Assembly: GCA_016779825.1 (NCBI GenBank)
Contig: JADHMX010000004.1
Span: forward strand, 1 to 53,385
DNA length: 53,385 bases
Source of the DNA: Synechococcus sp. BS301-5m-G53
GTDB taxonomy: Bacteria; Cyanobacteriota; Cyanobacteriia; PCC-6307; Cyanobiaceae
Direction of reading: 5' to 3'
The translations under genes were made by a program, and so were the position numbers. Below are positions 1-7,891 of the stretch, in pieces (within the stretch, counting starts at the first letter, position 1; each line of letters opens with the position of its first letter). The notes below the pieces were generated by a model. That model was given only the letters and a program-made list of their open reading frames with translations. It searched no databases and had not been told where the DNA came from.

Positions 1-56
1 AGGCTGGCCCGGAAGCGTTCCAGCTCGGCCTGCGTTGAAAGAACGACGCAGCTCAG
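1..56 (-). CDS. panC: Pantoate-beta-alanine ligase (panC), N-terminal fragment, cut by window edge
   Basis: Only about 18 codons are present. Read on the minus strand they give a hydrophobic strand followed by a ‘LSTQAELERFRA’ stretch, which resembles the start of PanC, the enzyme joining pantoate and beta-alanine in coenzyme A synthesis. In cyanobacteria PanC is often fused to cytidylate kinase, but that part is outside the window. No ATG, GTG or TTG exists in frame between the upstream in-frame stop and the conserved region. The only plausible start is CTG at 56-54, which overlaps the rlpA stop codon as CTGA, the geometry of a coupled ATGA junction. The product call rests on very little sequence and is tentative. 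Confidence 0.4.
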   Translation of the reverse strand, partial: MSCVVLSTQAELERFRAS

Positions 57-592
57 CGCAGCACCTCAAGCTTGACCTGGGCGATTCCAGAGGCGACCAA
101 GCCAAGATCAGAAGCTGCTCCATGGCCGAGGTCGATCACCCGGTGATGCACAAAAGGCCCGCGGTCATTGATGCGAATCACGGCTGTGCGGCCATTCCAG
201 AGGTTGGTGACGCGCACTTTCGTTCCAAAGGGAAGCGTGCGATGCGCAGCAGTCATCGTGCCGGGCTTATAGACCTCACCATTGGCAGTGCGGTTGCCAT
301 AGAAACCAGGGCCGTACCAGCTGGCTTCGCCGGTGATGACCTTCACCACCTCAGGAACGACCTTCAGCTTCGGCTTAGGGAGTTCAGCGGCGGGTGGCGC
401 AACGACAGACTTGACTTCGTCAGAGGACAGCGTTGCGTGAAGTTCAGGGGCCGGGGGTTCGATCAACAGATCGAGAGGATCAATCGGCTCTGCCCCATCG
501 AGGGAGAGGAAGTCACTGGCCACGACGGGCAACAGCGCGGCACTGCCTGAAATCGCTCCGGAGAGCATGGCCACCGTCAGAAGGACTCGCAT
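53..592 (-). CDS. rlpA: RlpA-like septal ring lytic transglycosylase family protein
   Basis: From ATG at 592 this is 179 residues; a TTG at 610 is an alternative start. The first ~25 residues form a signal peptide (hydrophobic, ending in small residues), followed by a Pro/Glu-rich linker. The C-terminal ~95 residues form the double-psi beta-barrel of the RlpA family: ‘GEASWYGPGFYGNRTANGE’, ‘TAAHRTLPFGT’, ‘RINDRGPF’ and ‘IDLGHGAASDLGL’. RlpA proteins act in the periplasm on peptidoglycan glycan strands. No SPOR domain is present, as is common in cyanobacterial forms, and no lipobox cysteine is obvious, so it is probably secreted rather than a lipoprotein. The stop overlaps the proposed panC start. 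Confidence 0.85.
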   Translation of the reverse strand: MRVLLTVAMLSGAISGSAALLPVVASDFLSLDGAEPIDPLDLLIEPPAPELHATLSSDEVKSVVAPPAAELPKPKLKVVPEVVKVITGEASWYGPGFYGNRTANGEVYKPGTMTAAHRTLPFGTKVRVTNLWNGRTAVIRINDRGPFVHHRVIDLGHGAASDLGLVASGIAQVKLEVLR

Positions 593-614
593 GCAGACCG
601 GCGTGCCCAACGAT

Positions 615-641
615 TTCGAAACTGAATTTTCAGTTTTCGAA
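615..641. repeat. 27-base inverted repeat upstream of rlpA
   Basis: TTCGAAACTGAA on the left is matched by TTCAGTTTTCGAA on the right, with one extra T in the right arm and almost no loop. It lies 22-50 bases before the chosen rlpA start, so it could be an operator or an RNA hairpin in the rlpA leader. It does not match the cyanobacterial LexA or NtcA consensus. Confidence 0.5.
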
Positions 642-658
642 TGTCGGGTGACCTAACT

Positions 659-678
659 AAAAAAAGTTCCCAAGGAAC
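659..678 (-). terminator. Weak intrinsic terminator-like hairpin on the minus strand
   Basis: On the minus strand a 5-bp stem (GTTCC/GGAAC, loop TTG) is followed directly by seven T. The stem is short, so termination would be weak. Its position inside a divergent intergenic region means it could only end a transcript starting within 680-914 on the minus strand. Confidence 0.35.
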
Positions 679-914
679 CTAAAAAAAACGAATGAAGATG
701 AAAACGGGGGCCCATCGCCACGACCGGCACAACAACCCAAGCCCTCCCGCATCGTCAATCCCCGCTCCAACTGGCGGATTGACGCCGCAACGCAAGCCCC
801 AATGCATAAGCCGCAAGCAAACAGCCCATAAGCGCAGCCAATCAGACGCTGTGCCGGCAACCTAAGCAGCACAGGCTCCACGGCATTGCAGGATCAGAGA
901 ATCGGATTCATTCC

Positions 915-1952
915 ATGGATTACAAGAGCGCTGGAGTTGATGTCGAGGCCGGACGCGCGTTCGTGCAGCGCATCAAGGCGTCTGTGGAAGCCACCCACCG
1001 ACCGGAGGTCATCGGTGGCCTTGGTGGTTTTGGGGGACTGATGCGCCTTCCAACAGGGCTTCGCAAGCCTCTGCTGGTCTCGGGCACCGATGGCGTTGGA
1101 ACCAAACTGGAACTGGCTCAGGAACATGGCAGCCATCACGGCGTGGGCATCGACCTTGTGGCGATGTGCGTCAACGACGTGATCACCTCAGGAGCAGCGC
1201 CGCTCTTTTTTCTGGATTACATGGCCACCGGCGCGCTGGCGCCATCAGCGATGGCCGAGGTTGTGGAGGGCATCGCCGATGGCTGCAGGCAGAGCGGTTG
1301 CGCCCTACTCGGCGGCGAAACGGCTGAAATGCCAGGGTTTTACCCCGATGGGCGCTACGACCTCGCTGGTTTTTGTGTGGCTGTCGTCGAAGAGGACGAG
1401 CTCATTGACGGCCAGCGGATCCAGCCTGGCGACAGCGTGATCGGCGTGGCCAGCAGCGGTGTGCACAGCAATGGCTTCAGCCTGGTGCGCAAGGTGTTGG
1501 AACGGGCCAACGCAGACGCAAACACCGTGTATGGCGACGACCAACAACCGCTGATCCGCGATCTGCTGGCACCAACAACCCTGTATGCCGACCTGGTGCA
1601 ACACCTGCTGCAGAGCGGATGCGACCTCCATGGCATGGCCCACATCACCGGCGGAGGGCTACCGGAAAACCTGCCACGGTGCCTGCCGGACGGCTGTTCT
1701 GCTCGCATCGACGCCACCAGCTGGACGAGACCGCCACTGTTCCGTTGGCTGCAGGAGGCAGGAGACATTCCTGAAAGGGACCTCTGGCACACGTTCAACC
1801 TCGGCATCGGCTTCTGCCTCGTGGTGCCAGCGGGCAATGAAGACGTTGTGATCGAGCAGTGCCGCATCAAGCAACAGCAGGCCTGGGTGATTGGCAAGGT
1901 GACCTCCAACGCCCCTGGCAGCACTCCACACCTGGAGGGGGTTCCCGCCTGA
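915..1952 (+). CDS. purM: Phosphoribosylformylglycinamidine cyclo-ligase (AIR synthetase)
   Basis: 345 residues, the normal length. PurM closes the imidazole ring of purines: FGAM + ATP to AIR + ADP + Pi, in the cytoplasm. Seen in the sequence: the N-terminal ‘[12 protein letters not shown]’, the ATP-binding ‘[12 protein letters not shown]’, the ‘[21 protein letters not shown]’ segment and ‘[11 protein letters not shown]’, all typical of the PurM/AIR synthase fold. The ATG at 915 directly precedes the conserved N-terminus, so the start is secure. It stands alone on the + strand; no other pur gene is adjacent. Confidence 0.97.
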   Translation: MDYKSAGVDVEAGRAFVQRIKASVEATHRPEVIGGLGGFGGLMRLPTGLRKPLLVSGTDGVGTKLELAQEHGSHHGVGIDLVAMCVNDVITSGAAPLFFLDYMATGALAPSAMAEVVEGIADGCRQSGCALLGGETAEMPGFYPDGRYDLAGFCVAVVEEDELIDGQRIQPGDSVIGVASSGVHSNGFSLVRKVLERANADANTVYGDDQQPLIRDLLAPTTLYADLVQHLLQSGCDLHGMAHITGGGLPENLPRCLPDGCSARIDATSWTRPPLFRWLQEAGDIPERDLWHTFNLGIGFCLVVPAGNEDVVIEQCRIKQQQAWVIGKVTSNAPGSTPHLEGVPA

Positions 1953-2071
1953 TTGCGTCAGTTTCAGACGGGTTCTATGCAGCAGACCGCGAGCCCAGGC
2001 GGGATCGAATAGGCTTGCGCCCAAGCACATCGGGGTTTTTCCCGATAGCGGCGTCAATACATCTTTTTTCA

Positions 2072-2704
2072 ATGCCTTTTGATAAGCCCCAGCGCATCAC
2101 GCGCCGTCGATCGTCTGCAGGTCCGGTTCCACCAAGGCGTCCTTTCCCGTCAGGGCAAGACAGGCAGCAGGGTTATAGGCAGGGCGCAAGACCAACCTTC
2201 CTCACACTCCGAGATCACGGCAAGGTCTTCGTGGCCGACCTACCGCACCTTTCGGATGGGCAACTAGCTCACATCAGCAAGGAAGCCCAGGAGGTTCTGG
2301 AAAGCCTCGAACGGCGAATTCAGGACATGGAACAGGAGCTCAGTCACGGTCCACAGGAGCGCGACACCCTGATCAAGGCGTCTACCAAACGCGACGTCAC
2401 GCGTCGCTTCATCCGTTCCATACAGGACGAGCAGGAGCACCGGCAGAACAACCCCGCTTTGAGGAGCGCCGCCGGCGAATCCCTGCCGCGCACCTTTCTG
2501 GAGGTGGCCCGGCATCGACTGCCCGGGGCAACCTTTGATTCCTTGCTGCAAGAAGCCCTCTCCGCCTGCGCCCAACAACAGGACACTCCTCCTGCGCCGA
2601 CTCCCCTGGAACCCTCCCAGGACAAGGTCATTCCGATTCGGAATGACGGTGACAGCCTCCCGGTGGTGGTGAGCCCCGCCCCTGAATCGGCCTCGGAAGC
2701 CTGA
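2072..2704 (+). CDS. Conserved hypothetical protein with coiled coil
   Basis: 210 residues from ATG 2072; the open frame extends further upstream but overlaps purM and looks non-coding there. The N-terminus is basic and rich in Pro/Arg (‘RITRRRSSAGPVPPRR’), the middle (about residues 75-110) is a predicted coiled coil (‘EAQEVLESLERRIQDMEQEL’), and the C-terminus is Pro/Ser-rich and probably disordered. A segment ‘TFLEVARHRLPGATFDSLLQEAL’ is helical. No catalytic motif is visible. I do not recognise the family; an adaptor or nucleic-acid-associated role would be a guess. Confidence 0.7.
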   Translation: MPFDKPQRITRRRSSAGPVPPRRPFPSGQDRQQGYRQGARPTFLTLRDHGKVFVADLPHLSDGQLAHISKEAQEVLESLERRIQDMEQELSHGPQERDTLIKASTKRDVTRRFIRSIQDEQEHRQNNPALRSAAGESLPRTFLEVARHRLPGATFDSLLQEALSACAQQQDTPPAPTPLEPSQDKVIPIRNDGDSLPVVVSPAPESASEA

Positions 2705-2713
2705 GCAGGTCGC

Positions 2714-3730
2714 TCAGCGACTCTGAAAAGGATTGGCAGGCATTCGCTCGCTACAGCGGTAGCGGGCCGCATCCAACCGCTGGCGTTCTTGCATCGACAT
2801 CGACCACTGCAGCGCAGCGGCAACATCCATGGCCTGAACGGGTGTTCGCAGCCCTGGGATCGGCGTCGTGCCCAGAGCTCTGCACCAGTTCAAGGCAACT
2901 TGCACCATCGATGCCCCGCGCTCAATCGCGATGGCCTTCATCTCATCGCGCAGCTCCAGGCTGGCCGGAAGCAGTCGCCGAAACAGGCGGCGTCTCAACC
3001 AGGTAGCAGGCAGCGTCTCTTCAGCCCCAGGAGCACAGCCAAGAACGCCGAAGGCCAGAGGGCTATAGGCCAACACCTCCACATCCAGGTCCCTGCTAAT
3101 GGCAATCAACTCGAGCAGCTGATCATCCGCAGGCGCCAAGAGCGAACATTGCACCTGAACACTGCGCAGAAGAACACCACGCTTCGCCAGACGGCCGTGG
3201 ATCAACGCCAAACGTTGGGGACCCAGGTTGGAGAGCCCCAGCTCGTCGACCCGGCCACACAGCACAAGATCAGCCAAACCATCGAGAAGACCTGCCTCCT
3301 GCCACGGGGCATAACGCGCTGTACTCCAGTGCAACTGCACGCGCCGCAGCTGCCCCTTGAGCCGCGTTCGACTGGCCTCGAAAGCGGCATCGAAACCCCG
3401 ACGGCCCCATCGCCAGGGGAAAGGGGCCAACTTCGTGGCCACCGTCAACTGTGATCGCCGCAGGGCTGGCAACGCGGCAATGCATTCACCCAGAAGCTCC
3501 TCACTGCGTCCATTCAGGCTCCCCGTTCCGTAGGAATCAGCGGTGTCGATCAAGTTGATCCCCGAGCTGAGGGCTTGTCGGAATGTGGCGCGAAGTCGGG
3601 CGTCATCCCGCTGGGCGTCGTATCCCCAGACCGCTTTATTGCCCCAGGCCCAGGTGCCAAAACCGATGCCGTTCAACGGGGCGATGCTGCTGCCAGCCAT
3701 GATCGCCTTCGTTCCGTCCTGCTGCGTCAT
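2714..3730 (-). CDS. Aldo/keto reductase family oxidoreductase
   Basis: 338 residues from ATG 3730; a GTG at 3745 would add five. It has the family's TIM-barrel signature with an apparently complete catalytic tetrad: D62 and Y67 in ‘LIDTADSYG’, K100 in ‘VATKLAP’ and H134 in ‘QLHWS’. The C-terminal ‘PIPGLRTPVQAMD’ matches the NADPH-binding part. These enzymes reduce carbonyls with NADPH; the substrate cannot be told. It converges on the 2072-2704 gene with a 9-base gap. Plant and cyanobacterial relatives are often annotated simply as AKRs. Confidence 0.9.
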   Translation of the reverse strand: MTQQDGTKAIMAGSSIAPLNGIGFGTWAWGNKAVWGYDAQRDDARLRATFRQALSSGINLIDTADSYGTGSLNGRSEELLGECIAALPALRRSQLTVATKLAPFPWRWGRRGFDAAFEASRTRLKGQLRRVQLHWSTARYAPWQEAGLLDGLADLVLCGRVDELGLSNLGPQRLALIHGRLAKRGVLLRSVQVQCSLLAPADDQLLELIAISRDLDVEVLAYSPLAFGVLGCAPGAEETLPATWLRRRLFRRLLPASLELRDEMKAIAIERGASMVQVALNWCRALGTTPIPGLRTPVQAMDVAAALQWSMSMQERQRLDAARYRCSERMPANPFQSR

Positions 3731-3886
3731 GACCGCATCCCCCACAAAGGAACCTGCGCCATCGGCCGCTCAGAGGGCGGATGGAGCGACTGCAGACGAG
3801 GAACGCATCCTCTGCAACCACTGCCGCAGAACGGCCAGCAACGGCATTCGCTGCCTGGGTATGTGCGTCGCTGACAGCGATTACTG

Positions 3887-4360
3887 ATGATTCCGCTGTG
3901 GATGGCTTCACTGCTGCTCGCCGTTCCGATAACGGCCAATGCACCCGTGGCCTTTGGCCGCTTGGAGCACAGGCCTTCCAATTGCCGCATCGTTGTCGAC
4001 GGCAAATCCTTGGATTGCGAACGCCTCCAGATCGCTACGAACGGAAGCAGCGGACTGAGGCTTCGCTTCATCGGAGACGATGCGAAAACAGGGGGTAGCT
4101 ATCAGCTGAGCTTCGTCAGCCTTAAGGGAGGCCAAGACAGTCCGCTCCGCTGTGACCGCTCAGGCTGCCGCTTGGATCGCCGCAGCTGGAGCGCATCCCT
4201 GCTCAGCACGTCATGGGTCCGCTTTGATGCCCGAGGGCTTCCCACGGGCCTTCCAGCGACACGAACCGCTAAGGGACGATGCTGGATTGATGCGACAACC
4301 GTCAGCTGCGAGAGTCACTCACGCAACGTTCCCACCCTGAGCGCGGAGGCTCAACTGTGA
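3887..4360 (+). CDS. Hypothetical secreted protein, cysteine-containing
   Basis: 157 residues. The start ‘MIPLWMASLLLAVPITANA’ is a clear signal peptide with cleavage expected after ANA. The mature part contains six cysteines (for example ‘CRIVVDGKSLDC’, ‘CDRSGC’, ‘CWID’ and ‘CES’), consistent with disulfides in the periplasm. No known domain is recognised. It is followed 44 bases later by another small secreted protein in the same direction, so the two may be co-transcribed. Confidence 0.65.
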   Translation: MIPLWMASLLLAVPITANAPVAFGRLEHRPSNCRIVVDGKSLDCERLQIATNGSSGLRLRFIGDDAKTGGSYQLSFVSLKGGQDSPLRCDRSGCRLDRRSWSASLLSTSWVRFDARGLPTGLPATRTAKGRCWIDATTVSCESHSRNVPTLSAEAQL

Positions 4361-4404
4361 TGAGGATTCAAAGGCGGCACTCAGGCCTGATCTACCCGTA
4401 AAGC

Positions 4405-4920
4405 GTGAAAACACTCCTGCTCTTTGCGGGTGTTCTTGCACCTATCGCGATTCCTCAGGACTCAGTGCTGCCGGTCTATGGATGTGGCACAGGGTGCCGC
4501 GTCGAGAGCGAGCAGTTATCTCTGCCTGAGCAACTGGATGACGGCTGGATCCGTTTGAAAGTTCGACGCAGGACCTGGATTAACAGATGCGACTGGGAAA
4601 CCAAGGAATGCATTGATGAACCAGCTTCCGGGCGAGCAGGCTCACCTGTTGTTGATGTCTGGTTGTTCGCTGACTGCAAGGGAGAGCAGTTCGCCTCAAG
4701 TTCCAGCGCTGATCGTTCAGATGCCTGGACCCAGGACGTTTATTGGCGCGAAGGAGATGCGGCAGGAGAACCGAAGTTCCAAACAGTCGCGGGCAACCCG
4801 TTTATGCAGTGGGCGAAGTTATGCCCTGCGGAGGCAATAGAAGGCATCCGGTTCATCGACGGGTTTTGGGAGCGGTTCCGCCAAGAACTCCAGAACCTGA
4901 AGAGGAATGCGACCCCCTAA
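4405..4920 (+). CDS. Hypothetical secreted protein
   Basis: 171 residues from GTG 4405. The first ~18 residues (‘MKTLLLFAGVLAPIAIPQ’) are a signal peptide. The mature protein has cysteines in ‘GCGTGC’, ‘RCDWETKEC’, ‘FADCKG’ and ‘KLCPAE’, and many Trp residues, suggesting a small disulfide-bonded extracytoplasmic protein. No family recognised. It probably belongs to a short unit with the secreted protein at 3887-4360. Confidence 0.65.
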   Translation: MKTLLLFAGVLAPIAIPQDSVLPVYGCGTGCRVESEQLSLPEQLDDGWIRLKVRRRTWINRCDWETKECIDEPASGRAGSPVVDVWLFADCKGEQFASSSSADRSDAWTQDVYWREGDAAGEPKFQTVAGNPFMQWAKLCPAEAIEGIRFIDGFWERFRQELQNLKRNATP

Positions 4921-5064
4921 TTCAGACCCCTCAAAGTCACTCGGAAGGTGAATCTGGGAGACTTCAATGCGGCGATTCAGCAGTGCTGATTCATCTTCCA
5001 ATGTCGCTCAAAAAGAAATTCCCAAGAATGCAGTCATCATCAGCACTCTCGGGAATGTTCTCAA
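4921..5064. other. Intergenic stretch before tRNA-Cys
   Basis: About 140 bases. Open frames run through it on the + strand, but none has a recognisable product. I see no clear terminator or promoter. Confidence 0.4.
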
Positions 5065-5135
5065 AGGCGGCACCCAGATTCGAACTGGGGATAAAGGATT
5101 TGCAATCCTCTGCCTTACCACTTGGCCATGCCGCC
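5065..5135 (-). tRNA. tRNA-Cys (GCA)
   Basis: The minus strand folds as a 71-base tRNA. The 7-bp acceptor stem is GGCGGCA/TGCCGCC with discriminator U, and the D arm is ‘GCCAAGTGGTAAGGC’. The anticodon loop reads TTGCAAA with anticodon GCA, and the T loop is TTCGAAT. The U at position 73 is the known identity element for cysteine. CCA is not encoded. It lies antisense to the 5' extension of the open frame of the LpxB-like gene. Confidence 0.97.
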
Positions 5136-5189
5136 GCCCGGGAACAGCCGCTCCCATCAGGGGATCGTATCAGCCATGCCCCTGGCTCT

Positions 5190-6410
5190 CTGCTGTTTCT
5201 CTGCAACGGTCACGGCGAAGACCTGATCACCTTGCGGATCGTCCAGGCCCTGCATCGGCGCGCACCCCGACGCCCCCTCAGCGTGCTTCCTCTGGTGGGT
5301 TCAGGCCGGGTGTTTGATGCTGCTGTTCAGCAGGGATGGTTGAAGCGGATGGGGCCGAAAGCGGCCCTGCCAAGTGGTGGCTTCAGCAACCAAAGCCTGA
5401 GAGGCCTGCTGGCAGACGTCGGTGCGGGCCTCCCCAGATTGAGCTGGGCCCAATGGCGGTTGGTGCGCCGCCTGGGGCATCAACAACAACCCATCGTTGC
5501 CGTCGGCGATTTGCTGCCGTTGCTGATGGCTTGGAGCAGTGGCGCCCCCTTCGGATTCATCGGCACTCCCAAAAGCGACTACACGTGGCTCAGCGGGCCC
5601 GGACGGAGCAAAAGCGACTGTTACCACCGGCTCAAAGGCAGTGAGTGGGATCCCTGGGAATGGCGCTTGATGCGCTCGCGCCGCTGTCAACTGGTGGCCA
5701 TGCGTGATCGGCTCACGGCCCGTGGCTTGCAACGCAAGGGCGTGGGCGCTCTGGCGCCGGGCAATCCGATGATGGATGGCCTTCAAATCCAACCGCTGCC
5801 ATCGGCCCTAGAACGCTGCCGCCGGGTGCTCTTGCTCTGCGGAAGTCGCATGCCGGAGGCCCAGCGCAACCTGCGGCGGTTGGTGCGCAGCGCTATGGCG
5901 CTGCCCGGACGTGTACCGATGGCACTGCTCGTGGCCGTGGGCGCCCAACCCGATGCAGAGGCTCTGAGCGACAGTCTTGAACAACTGGGTTTTCGACGCA
6001 GCCTTCCGCCTTCGGATCAACTGGGTGCCGAAGCCTGCTGGGTGAAAGGAGCCTGCTTGGTGCTGATCGGGCGAGGTTGCTTTGACAGATGGGCCGGCTG
6101 GGCCGAAGCCGGCATCGCCACCGCCGGAACGGCGACGGAACAACTGGTGGGCCTGGGCATTCCGGCTCTGTCCCTGCCGGGGCCAGGGCCGCAGTTCAAG
6201 CCGGGCTTCGCCCGCCGTCAGAGCCGCCTGCTGGGAGGAGCGGTTCGTCCGTGCTCTGACGAATCCGAGCTCACCAAACGGCTCGAATACCTCCTGGCTG
6301 ACCCGGCACTCCGCTCCCACTTGGGACGGATCGGTACGCAGCGAATGGGGCCAGCAGGGGGAAGCGATCAGCTGGCACGACTGATCCTGGATCGCTTCAA
6401 CGGATACTGA
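5190..6410 (+). CDS. Lipid-A-disaccharide synthase-related glycosyltransferase-like protein (5' end unresolved)
   Basis: The conserved protein begins at ‘LLFLCNGHGEDL’, typical of a cyanobacterial LpxB-related family of about 400 residues. Conserved pieces are ‘GDLLPLLMAWSSGAPFGFIGTPKSDY’ (two stretches), ‘LAPGNPMMDGL’ and ‘AGIATAGTATEQLVGLGIPALSLPGPGPQ’ near the sugar-nucleotide site. No ATG, GTG or TTG occurs in frame between the tRNA-Cys gene and this motif. The candidate start given here is CTG 5190 (or 5193). An ATG at 5176 lies in another frame and would join this frame if the C4 run at 5179-5182 had one more C. A TTG antisense to the tRNA is a less likely start. Function beyond the family is unknown. 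Confidence 0.8.
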   Translation: MLFLCNGHGEDLITLRIVQALHRRAPRRPLSVLPLVGSGRVFDAAVQQGWLKRMGPKAALPSGGFSNQSLRGLLADVGAGLPRLSWAQWRLVRRLGHQQQPIVAVGDLLPLLMAWSSGAPFGFIGTPKSDYTWLSGPGRSKSDCYHRLKGSEWDPWEWRLMRSRRCQLVAMRDRLTARGLQRKGVGALAPGNPMMDGLQIQPLPSALERCRRVLLLCGSRMPEAQRNLRRLVRSAMALPGRVPMALLVAVGAQPDAEALSDSLEQLGFRRSLPPSDQLGAEACWVKGACLVLIGRGCFDRWAGWAEAGIATAGTATEQLVGLGIPALSLPGPGPQFKPGFARRQSRLLGGAVRPCSDESELTKRLEYLLADPALRSHLGRIGTQRMGPAGGSDQLARLILDRFNGY

Positions 6411-6429
6411 AGGTCCCCGGTTGGTTGCG

Positions 6430-6687
6430 ATGGCCGCGATTCAAGACCCCACCCTCGTCAAACTTTGTGCCCAGTTGGCAAGTCGACTGAGCATCAGTCT
6501 TGCCAGTGCCCGACGCCAGGTGGAACAGGCCGCGGCCCGTGAAGGTCACCGCGATGTTGAAGGACGGCGAGCGATGGCTGAATCCATGCTGGCCGCCCTC
6601 GACAAGGACAACGGTGTCCACGCCCGTCAGCTGGACGCGTTGCTCGAGAACAGCGAAGGCGACGGCAACTTCATGCTGGAAGACTGA
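6430..6687 (+). CDS. Small conserved hypothetical protein
   Basis: 85 residues from ATG 6430; a TTG at 6421 is an alternative. Mostly helical and charged (‘LASRLSISLASARRQVEQAAARE’, ‘RRAMAESMLAALDKD’), with an acidic C-terminus ending in ‘FMLED’. No motif identifies a function. It sits 19 bases after the LpxB-like gene in the same direction and converges on the RNase D gene. Confidence 0.65.
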   Translation: MAAIQDPTLVKLCAQLASRLSISLASARRQVEQAAAREGHRDVEGRRAMAESMLAALDKDNGVHARQLDALLENSEGDGNFMLED

Positions 6688-6696
6688 GCTCCAAGC

Positions 6697-7341
6697 TCAG
6701 TGCTCAAAGATCTGGTGAAAACGCAGCCGATCCAACTCGGCAACCACCGGAACGCATTGAAAGCAGCGCTGCGCCAGATCCCAACGCCCTTCCCGCCGCA
6801 ACATCTGCTCCAAGCGCTCTCGGGCTGGCAGCAGGTAGCGGACGTCGTTGGCGGCATAGGCCAGCTGGACATCCGTGAGTTCATCCACCCGGCCCCAGTC
6901 ACTGCTCTGGGCGCCCTTGTCCAGCTCAACGCCGACCAATTCCATCACCAGATCCTTAAGGCCATGGCGGGGGGTGTATGTGCGGCCGAGCCGACTGCCG
7001 ACCTTGGTGCAGAACACGGGATTCACGGCAATCCCCAAACCAGCGGCCAGCGCGGCCACATCGAAACGGGCGAAGTGAAACACCTTCTCAACCGTGGACG
7101 CCTCAAACAGGCGCTTGAGGTTGGGTGCCTCGACCTGACCCAAGCCAATGCGGACGCAGGCCACACGGTCCTCAGCGTCGGCAATCTGAACCAGACAAAG
7201 CCGATCACGCCCATGGATCAGCCCCATCGCTTCGGTGTCAACGGCAAGCCGCGGGGACTGCAGGTAGCGCTCCGTCCAAGCTGCATCGAGATCGCGATCA
7301 AAGACGGCGAATTCCGCTGGGGATGACGACTGCTCAGCCAT
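6697..7341 (-). CDS. rnd: RNase D-like 3'-5' exonuclease
   Basis: 214 residues from ATG 7341 (a longer frame starts at 7374). It has the DEDDy exonuclease motifs: Exo I ‘AVDTEAMGL’, Exo II ‘FHFARFDVAAL’ and Exo III ‘YAANDVRYLLPAR’ with the catalytic Tyr. Such enzymes trim RNA 3' ends, including tRNA precursors. It is shorter than Escherichia coli RNase D (about 375 residues) because the C-terminal HRDC domains are absent, as in other cyanobacterial forms. It converges on the small + strand gene with a 9-base gap. Confidence 0.88.
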   Translation of the reverse strand: MAEQSSSPAEFAVFDRDLDAAWTERYLQSPRLAVDTEAMGLIHGRDRLCLVQIADAEDRVACVRIGLGQVEAPNLKRLFEASTVEKVFHFARFDVAALAAGLGIAVNPVFCTKVGSRLGRTYTPRHGLKDLVMELVGVELDKGAQSSDWGRVDELTDVQLAYAANDVRYLLPARERLEQMLRREGRWDLAQRCFQCVPVVAELDRLRFHQIFEH

Positions 7342-7457
7342 GACTTCAGGAAGGGATGGGGCCAGTGTGGCCAACCGCCCGCCACAACAAGTCTCAAGAC
7401 TCTCCTCTTGAATCTCGAAATGAGATCGTTTTTGATTAGAGAAGTTGTCCCGCCCCT

Positions 7458-7841
7458 GTGTTCTCTCGCAGAAAGCCTTCGCGCACCTGTCTGGCAGACA
7501 TCGAGCAGTACTTCCATCAGCCGCCGCCGCAATTCCTCGATCTCGAACTGGCTGTCTGCTGGATCCTCGAGTGCTTGCTCAAAGACGACAACTACCCATC
7601 CGCACTCCTGCAGAAACTGATCCGGGAGGAGCCACAACTGCGGCTTTCTGAAACCGTGCTGCAACAGGCCCTGGAGTTCCTTGAGCAACAGGGCTCGATC
7701 AGCAGTTACACCCAACGCTGCCCCAGTCGAGGGCGGCCCCGGCGCATGCTCCACCTTGAATCTGATGCACGCAGCGAAGCCGAGCGGCTGATGCAGCCCT
7801 GGCGCAGCTGGCTGAACTCCCACCGGTTCGCTTTGAACTAA
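7458..7841 (+). CDS. Putative winged-helix DNA-binding protein
   Basis: 127 residues from GTG 7458; the true start could be slightly downstream, at ‘LADIEQYF’. The middle, ‘LDLELAVCWILECLLKDDNYPSALLQKL’, followed by ‘ETVLQQALEFLEQQGSISSYTQR’ and ‘GRPRRMLHL’, looks like a helix-turn-helix plus a basic wing, as in PadR-like regulators. No ligand or effector domain is present. No neighbouring operon suggests a target. Conserved-hypothetical status is the safe reading. Confidence 0.65.
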   Translation: MFSRRKPSRTCLADIEQYFHQPPPQFLDLELAVCWILECLLKDDNYPSALLQKLIREEPQLRLSETVLQQALEFLEQQGSISSYTQRCPSRGRPRRMLHLESDARSEAERLMQPWRSWLNSHRFALN

Positions 7842-7891
7842 GCGATTCAGCCTGCGCAAGGCTTAAAAAGGGTCATCACCACCGGGATGCC

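Larger units (their letters stand above)
593..914. other. Divergent intergenic region rlpA/purM with palindrome and possible minus-strand transcript
   Basis: This 322-base stretch separates divergently transcribed rlpA and purM, so it must hold both promoters. It contains a near-perfect palindrome at 615-641 and a small hairpin followed by seven U on the minus strand at 659-678. The minus strand also carries an open frame of 74 codons (881-657) that runs straight through the hairpin. Its N-terminal half is hydrophobic (‘[21 protein letters not shown]’ around residues 13-33), but its tail is low-complexity. I cannot decide between a small membrane protein, a small RNA and plain promoter DNA. 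Confidence 0.5.

Noticed and set aside
2029-2046. ATCGGG-GTTTTT-CCCGAT hairpin after purM
   Set aside because: The T run lies in the loop rather than after the stem, so it is not a normal intrinsic terminator.
4743-5189. Upstream extension of the LpxB-like open frame
   Set aside because: It crosses tRNA-Cys on the other strand and the end of the secreted-protein gene and has no conserved text.
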